A stretch of 64,000 nucleotides of DNA from Cornus controversa. Taxonomy: Eukaryota > Streptophyta > Magnoliopsida > Cornales > Cornaceae. Of the stretch, positions 57,988 to 64,000 are shown piece by piece; position 1 is the first letter of the stretch; every line of letters begins with the position of its first letter. The notes below the pieces were generated by a model, which did no database searches, was not told the DNA's origin, and saw only the letters and a list, made by a program, of their open reading frames with translations. Both the position numbers and the translations under genes were made by a program. The stretch lies in contig CM048845.1 in the NCBI GenBank assembly GCA_026545225.1, positions 56,768,033 to 56,832,032 of the forward strand. Direction: 5' to 3'.

Positions 57988-60900
57988 TCACTGGACTCTC
58001 TGGAGCAGTTTCCCCACCATAATTTTTTGCTGCACCCCACTCAAGGACTCGGAATTCATGATTGCGTTTGATACAAGGATAACTGTAGATGGAGATGCAG
58101 CATTTACCTACAAAGACAACATTAAAAAAATAGAAAAATAAATAAATAAATTACGAAAGCAGTAGTATTAGCAAGTATACTATTTAGAAATAAAGAAAGT
58201 CAAACTATATTACAAAAAGCAAGGTAGCAAGAGTAATCACATCTATATAGCTTTTGGATCAGCCCCAGTAGGGGATTTTCAAGCCTTAAAGAAGTAATGA
58301 TGGTGATTAAGACAAGGACATGGTTATTTCATTGAAAGATTTAAAATGAAGAACCGCTTTAACCCACAAATAAGAAGCACCCATATATTCATACCCAAAC
58401 ACGGCCATTTAAACCAACTGCAATTTCAAAGGAGAGCTTCTTGCCTAGAGCCTCAAGAACTGGACATGTTGGGGAGCTCAGCAGCCTAGAAATTGAAAAT
58501 AAGAGATCGTTAAAACTGAAAGAAATTTTTAAGCTTCGATACAATCTATGTAGTATATTTGCTATCCGACAGAGGTAACAGATTTGTATTGAGGAAATTC
58601 TGACACTTCTATAAATTAAAAAAGGGTAAAAGAATCAGACATTCGTGAAAGGCCAGTTGATGATTCAAACATGTATCCATCTTTAAGGGGGCCAAACTCC
58701 GCTGCTTTCCCATCGGCTGTGAAACAGTAAGACAGTTTATTTATAAACTACAGATCAAGTGAGTAGACCTTCTGATACAACAACAATTTTACAAATGAGG
58801 AAACAGGCAAGTGACAACATATGCAAGGTAGATGCAATGGAACTACAAGTCCAAATAAACTAACCATCAGTGCATGACAGCTCTGGATTCATGCCAGTGT
58901 TTGCCTTGGCAACCCGAAGATAAAGCAAAGTACCTACCTGCAAGATGAAGTTTAAGCCAACAGAAGCTTTTAAATTTCAAAAGAACAAATTAATGAATGA
59001 TGAAAATAATTAACAATAGAAGCAACAACCATATGGTACTAAATCAACACATGAAATTAAGAATTCACAATATTGTCGCAGATACAGTCTATATACTATT
59101 TACCCATAAGAAGTGCTCTGCCAGACACCCATAACCATTTTATGTACTAGAAGAAAACAAGTGTTTCAATCATATTATATACCAAAAAAGAAAAGAAAAG
59201 AAATGTTAAAGGAGATCAATGAGAAGATGTAGCCTCGTCATATTGGTTCTATCGTCCTTTCATTGAACTCACAGGAGATCATAGTCACCTCGACACAGCA
59301 AAAGAGACCCAAAAAATTTTAAGCTATCCATCTTCAACTCAGAAATGAGGGCAGGCATTGGCGCAACAGTATGATTTGCTCCATTGTGACCTAGAGGTCA
59401 CGGGTTCAAAACAGGAGACAGTCTCTCTGCATGTGGAGGTAAGGTTGTGTACATCCGACCCTCCCTAGACCCACAATGAAGGGAGCCTCTTGCATTAGGC
59501 TAGGTCTTTTTTTACCTCCAACACAGAAATTTAAAATATGTTGCTTGTCAACAAGCAAGTGGCAAGCACATGATGTGTAATAACAAATTAGGATACACCA
59601 AACAAGCAAAATCAAATTTTACACTCAAGTTAATAAGAATATCAAAGTCCTGGGAACTTCTGTGAATAAGGAAGGATGTGAAACAACTGCATTATTTATA
59701 CCCGCTTATGATACAGGAGTACCACTTGTTTGGATATGATAGTAGATAAGCATATAATCTCTAGATAATTGTGATATTCTACTGTTCTCTAGGAAGCACT
59801 AATACTTCCCCAGGGTTGCCATGGCCGTCTCGGATATGTATCCAACACGGATACGCGCCGGATACATGTCTGATACTTATTTGGAATTTTTAGATATATA
59901 TTTTTTAAATGGGTAAATTACTCTGACTACCCCTCAGGTTTGAGATAATTACTATAAGATGAAAGTTTTGAAAAAAAATGAGGTCAACCTCCCTTAAGGT
60001 TTGATGAAATTACATTCAACCCCGCTATCGTTAGTGCACCGTTAGTGCTGTTAAGCATTTTTTTCCTAAATACCCATAATACCCTTCAATGAAATAAGTC
60101 TTTACAGACAAACTTGATCCTATAATTTATTATATTAAGTATACTTGTTTAATATATTTATAACATATATATATATATTGTTGTGTACATATATATTATA
60201 TCAAAAACGGCTGCTGCCGCCATCACTCTACCCCCACCCCGCCGCCAGCACCACCTCCTTCGGCCACCATTTTCTCTCTTCTCCTCTCTGGGTCTTTTTC
60301 TCTACCACTGCCTCAGTGGTTCCTCCCTCCACCACCATCCCTTCTCATCTCTCGGTTCTCTACCAGCAGCAGCAGCAGCACCACCACCACTATCTAATTA
60401 CAAGACTAATTTTGAATTAAACATATATATAACTAAACATATCTACAATAACTTCATATATTAGGACTGTATAATTACAACTAATCAAAATTTTTATTAA
60501 ATTACTTATAATAGTTATATATTTTATACACTTGTTACATAACTCATACCGTACATATAGAAGCCCTTCTATTCCCTCCCACCACCGACAACACTGCTTC
60601 CTACGACTGCCGGCACCACCAGTTCCTCTGACCACCGGCACCACCAGTTCCTCCCACCACCAGAACCAATATCTCCCTCTCCAGCAACTCTCTATCTTGC
60701 GTCACTTTCTAGTGTTTCGATTGAAACAGAGAAGACCGACGATTTTGCTATTTAGGGTTTCGATTGGAGACGGAGATCGAGGGTCGACAATTTTGAGGTC
60801 TCTATCTTTCTCTACCACTGTGTTGATTGATGGTTGAAAACTCCGACCGGCCATGGTGGATTTCACTGAATTTGTGATTTTGATGTTATAGGTCTAATAT

Positions 60901-63062
60901 ATATGTCAATATATGTAATGTACTCTACACTAAGGGATGATAAGTATGGTAATTTGAATAGCAGTAATGTTGGGATTGCTTTGGTGGTGTCCATTGATCT
61001 GTCACAAATCTGCAAGGTGGAGAGATGGAGACAGTGAGGAGCGGCGGGGGTGGTTGGTTGGGTGGTCCAAGATTGGGGTTAGTTGGGTCATGATGGTGGG
61101 TTTTGGAGAGGGGTCGGTGGTGGTGCAGTGAACTGTAAGGATTAGTGGCGGCGGGGTGAGAGGGGCGATGGCGGCAAGAGGGTGCAACGGTGGTGATGGT
61201 GAAGAGGGTGCAGCGATGGTGAACGTAGAGTCTGTGAGAGAGAATGAATGGAGAGGGTAATTTAGTAAAATCATTATACTAAGCATGACATATGCAACTA
61301 TGATACTAAAGATGATGGGTATAATTTTCTAAATATGCTACAGCCGTTAACCAAACTGACGGCTTTTAACATTGGAAGGGGTGTAATAGTTATTTTTGTA
61401 GAAGATTAATCTATGGGTAATATAGAGAAACCTCAAGGGAGGTCATGGTAATTTACCCTTTTTAAATTGGATATGGCAAGATATACTTCTGGGATAAGGC
61501 TGGGCAAAATCAAATATTTTTATAAAAAAGAGGGTCTAATTGTAATAATAAAAAAGTTCATCATTTAAAAAATAAAACAACAAGGACTTAAAAGCCCAAA
61601 TCGATGCTAATCGACACTCATCAACAGAGAGAGAGAGAGAGAGAACAAGGAGAAGGGAGATTTGGTGTCTACTAAGAGATGTATTAATTTGGGTTATTCA
61701 AGTTCTAAGGTTAGGGTTTTACTTTTTGTGTTTCATCTAATTGGCTCTTTATTTATGAACATATTGGTGGACTTGGTGTTAGCATTTACATTCATAATGT
61801 TATGGAAAAATAATAAAAATTAATTTTGTATATATAAAAATATAATATATTATTATTTTATTGCCATATCTTGTCGTACCCGTATCCTGTTTTTTGGAGA
61901 TTCGCTGTATCGCCATATCCGTGTTGTGTCGTGTAGTATCCGTGCTTCATAGACTATTCTACAATTCAATGTTTTCAATTTAAAGATATTTTTTGCTGAA
62001 CTAAAGGGAGCATGGATGTAGTGTTTCCAGACCATGGCCGAGGAGAATCCCTGTTTTCAGTAGATTTGCCCCTTCAAGTGATGTTTTGTTTCTAGATGTT
62101 TGCTTTAGGCTTTAGCATTAAACAATCTTTTTGCTACTCATTATTTTCAGTGAAGCAGGTTTTACAATCCAATCATGGTTAACATATGTTATGTTGTGGG
62201 CCGAATTTTGTCTCGACCCGAGTCGCGTTGCGCCGGTTTTAACCTGAAAAATGGGCTTTGTGTGGCCTTAAGCCACCAAAGCCACGAGGGTCCAGGGCAG
62301 TGCCCCAGGAAAAAATTTTCTTAGAGCCGGATTAGGACTCTCTTGTAGTCCAATATATAAGGGCATCTAAGGGTTTGTAGTGAATGAGAGAAGACATTGA
62401 AAACGCAGAAAGAGAGCAAGAGCTAGGGTTTGAGGTTGAAACTTGTAATCTCCTAATTTTCGCATAGTGAAATCTTTTGCCGGATCTTCGTCGTGGACGT
62501 AGGCACATCGCCGAACCATGTAAATTCCTATGTTCTATATGATGTGTTTGTTTCGTTTTGTGTTGTATTTCGTGATTGTGCTTGGTTCGTGACAGTTTTT
62601 CACAACAACAACAAACACAAAATTGGGATGAGACAATCATTAAGGAAGTATCTTCAAGTACTATGACACAAGTTAAAATTGCAAATTACTAAGCATATAT
62701 GGAATAGCAGTCAACAAAAATTTAAATACAAAAAGACTATAGTTCCAACTATAACAGACATCATGTCAAAAATTTTACAAAAATCATACAACTAATACAA
62801 GATTGGGATGAGACCATTATTAAGAAAGCATTTTCAGGTTCTATGATACAAGTTAATATAGCAAAGTACTCAGCTTCTCTGGAGTCGCAATCAACAAAAC
62901 TTAAAATAGCATAATGCCTTGGTTCAAATGATAATAGGCATATCATTATTAAAATTGTAGTAGTTGAACCTCAAACTTAGGAATGTTCCTCCTAGTTCCT
63001 CCTTCAAATGCAAGTGCAGGAAGAAACGCCAATGCAGGTCCTTTTATGTCCACGAGGAAGTT
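57988..63062 (-). CDS. RRP40: Exosome cap subunit RRP40 (EXOSC3), C-terminal half, five exons
   Basis: Minus-strand exons: 63062-62970, 58937-58865, 58716-58641, 58485-58395 and 58107-57988 (stop TGA). All introns are GT-AG and phases join without gaps, giving about 151 residues. Exon one encodes the S1-domain side (NFLVDIKGPALAFLPALAFE, then GGTRRNIPKFE). Then come VGTLLYLRVAKANTGMNPEL, DGKAAEFGPLKDGYMFESST, and the KH domain with LLSSPTCPVLEALGKKLSFE and the GLNG motif (GxNG, characteristic of Rrp40). The last exon is NAIMNSESLSGVQQKIM up to LLQRVQ. Rrp40 binds RNA at the entry pore of the nuclear/cytoplasmic exosome with Rrp4 and Csl4. The N-terminal exons are not in the window; I found none in 63063-64000. 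Introns are 4032, 148, 155 and 287 bp; the first is filled with TEs. Confidence 0.95.
59335..59530 (+). mobile_element. tRNA-derived SINE in RRP40 intron
   Basis: The body (59347-59518, 172 bp) has an A-box-like TGGCGCAACAGTATG and a B-box-like GGTCACGGGTTCAAAAC. These are followed by a GTAAGGTTGTGTACATCCGA phrase and a terminal T-run, the layout of plant Au/TS-type SINEs. Flanking 12-bp duplications CAACTCAGAAAT (59335-59346) and CAACACAGAAAT (59519-59530) differ at one base. It is antisense to RRP40. Confidence 0.85.
59793..61948. mobile_element. Host element with GAAGCAC...GTGCTTC ends, containing a MULE
   Basis: The left end GAAGCACTAATACT and right end AGTATCCGTGCTTC are inverted with two mismatches. 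Sub-terminal GGATAC/GTATCC phrases repeat on both sides, as in the element at 27452-27886. The MULE at 59911-61458 lies inside. Without it, the host is about 600 bp. No clear TSD, so superfamily uncertain. Confidence 0.45.
59911..61458. mobile_element. Non-autonomous MULE-like element, 9-bp TSD, in RRP40 intron
   Basis: Left terminus GGGTAAATTACTCTGACTAC and right terminus, reverse-complemented, GGGTAAATTACCATGACCTC are inverted repeats. A 9-bp TSD TTTTTAAAT lies at 59902-59910 and 61459-61467. It has no transposase. The interior has CCACC/CAGCAG-rich stretches (60205-60390, 60570-60680) and a GGCGG/GGTGG-rich stretch (61030-61210), giving low-complexity open frames. Length 1,548 bp, close to the MULE at 20534. 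Confidence 0.85.
62192..62607 (+). mobile_element. Probable solo LTR in RRP40 intron
   Basis: Starts TGTTGTGGGCCG and ends TTTTTCACAACA; TGTTGTG/CACAACA are perfect inverted termini. The interior has a TATA-like TATATAAG near 62352 and GTGGACGTAGGCACATCGCC, a phrase common in Copia LTRs. The flanks (TGTTA and ACAAC) do not match, so either the TSD decayed or the edges are slightly off. About 416 bp. Confidence 0.55.
62610..62925. repeat. Diverged tandem duplication in RRP40 intron, period about 182 bp
   Basis: AAATTGGGATGAGACAATCATTAAG near 62620 recurs as AGATTGGGATGAGACCATTATTAAG near 62802. Further matching blocks (ACACAAGTTAA/ATACAAGTTAA; GTCAACAAAA/ATCAACAAAA) follow at the same offset. 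The copies lie immediately 3' of the probable solo LTR and 5' (on the plus strand) of the RRP40 exon at 62970. Confidence 0.8.
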
Positions 63063-64000
63063 CTGCAATGAAAGGAACAAGAAGTTTTTCAAAGTTCACA
63101 TGAGAATGTTGAGTTTTTAGGTAGTAAAATATAAATTCATATCTAACAATATTGTACATTGACATACTATAAAGTAGTAGCTGGGACAAGATCATGGCAA
63201 CCACCCCACACCCAATAAGAAGAAAAAGAAGGGGTTTGAGTTTTGGGTTTGTGGGGGTAGGGGGAAAAGTCCCATCACTACACAATTTCTCTACAAAAAT
63301 GACAAACAACTACCAAATACAGACAAGCAGAAATAAGAAAAGGCCACTATCGACTGTTTGTTAGAGCATGGCTTGGATCTGTTACTTTATACAATGCTCA
63401 AGGTGCATTGGATCTGTGTATAATTTTGGCTAGGCATGAAGGATGAAGATGTAATGTAGGTGATGTTCAATATCCTTTGCAGACTTGAGAATCCAAGCAT
63501 GCAGTTTTATTATTATTATCACTCACATGATGTCTCCTCCTCCTGCAGTTTCTTTCTTTTCTTCAGAGAAAACACATCCGTACGTTACAGATCACACGTT
63601 CACACATGTTGGCATATATGTACGTGAAGGGACGTGTCGATGTAAGGTTAAAACAGATATTGTATTTGGGTAATATAATATTTCACCATACCTTTATAAG
63701 GGAAAAAAAATGGAAAAGAAAGCCCTCAAATGCATACATAAGCCTTGAGCTGCTCAGAATCTCACAATTACTCTCTTAATACTTATAAAAAAAAATTATT
63801 TTCTCCTAATACTATAGCTGTTTCTCTTTCTTATTACTAGACTTGTTTCAAGCACTAAATCCAAATTCATTTTGAAACATTCTTCTTTACTCGGCTTTGA
63901 AGCCCTGACCACAATTTGTATCAGAAACTTTGGACGATGATGCACTTTTGTAGGGTATTTGGAAGGAGAAAACATAATTGAAAGCTGTATGCAACCTTAA
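63063..64000 (-). other. RRP40 intron continuing beyond the window
   Basis: No exon with RRP40 similarity was found here, so this is read as intron upstream of the exon at 62970-63062, whose acceptor is TTGCAG. The frames on both strands show no domain. A possible early exon inside this segment cannot be ruled out by eye. Confidence 0.55.

Noticed and set aside
60145-61286. Frames of 75-101 aa with Ser/Pro/His runs
   Set aside because: They lie within the MULE in the RRP40 intron and derive from CAG/CCA/GGCGG repeats.

Overview
The window is nuclear DNA from a plant, most likely a eudicot. It is AT-rich, its two host genes have GT-AG introns, and nearly everything else is plant transposable-element (TE) sequence: Ty3/Gypsy Tat, Copia LTRs, MULEs, hAT, Harbinger MITEs, a TRIM, a tRNA-derived SINE and L1 LINE scraps. 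I cannot name the species.

Two host genes are supported, both on the minus strand. (1) A complete three-exon R2R3-MYB gene at 25385-26542 encodes 215 aa. It resembles the WER/GL1/MYB23/MYB82 epidermal-fate group and carries the bHLH-interaction motif. (2) The C-terminal half of RRP40 (EXOSC3, exosome cap subunit) lies in five exons between 57988 and 63062. Its first exons are beyond the right edge. Its 4,032-bp intron holds a SINE, a 1.5-kb MULE, a probable solo LTR and a tandem duplication.

Layout. 0.1-2 kb: short tandem repeats and pyrimidine tracts. 2.4-13.75 kb: a decayed Tat-lineage Ty3/Gypsy element on the minus strand (gag, protease, RT, RNase H, Tat-type second RNase H, integrase). 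Downstream of pol, in antisense, lies a broken plant-mobile-domain (PMD) gene. The integrase is split by a 1,199-bp solo LTR with target-site duplication (TSD) AATGT. The protease carries a 541-bp tandem duplication. 14-20.5 kb: LTR and leader remnants, including a GC-rich palindrome cluster and a Copia-type LTR with a primer-binding site. 20.5-23.3 kb: a MULE with a 9-bp TSD and a hAT-like element. 23.3-28 kb: the MYB gene and its flanks. 28.1-34.5 kb: a TRIM-like remnant, a minus-strand LTR with a 68-bp satellite, and a solo LTR (TSD TTAGA). 36-40 kb: Harbinger-type MITEs, a second copy of the Copia LTR and a LINE fragment. 40-44.5 kb: AT-rich, no gene seen. 44.8-53 kb: two long solo LTRs (TSDs TCTCG and ACTAT), the second inserted inside a MULE transposase pseudogene. 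54.6-55 kb: an intact TRIM with 124-bp LTRs. 58-64 kb: RRP40.

The most unusual pattern is that several LTRs or LTR-like segments carry a cluster of short, near-perfect palindromes or inverted repeats. The palindrome sequence differs between families although the architecture recurs. All coordinates and splice sites were read by eye. No alignment or database search was run.
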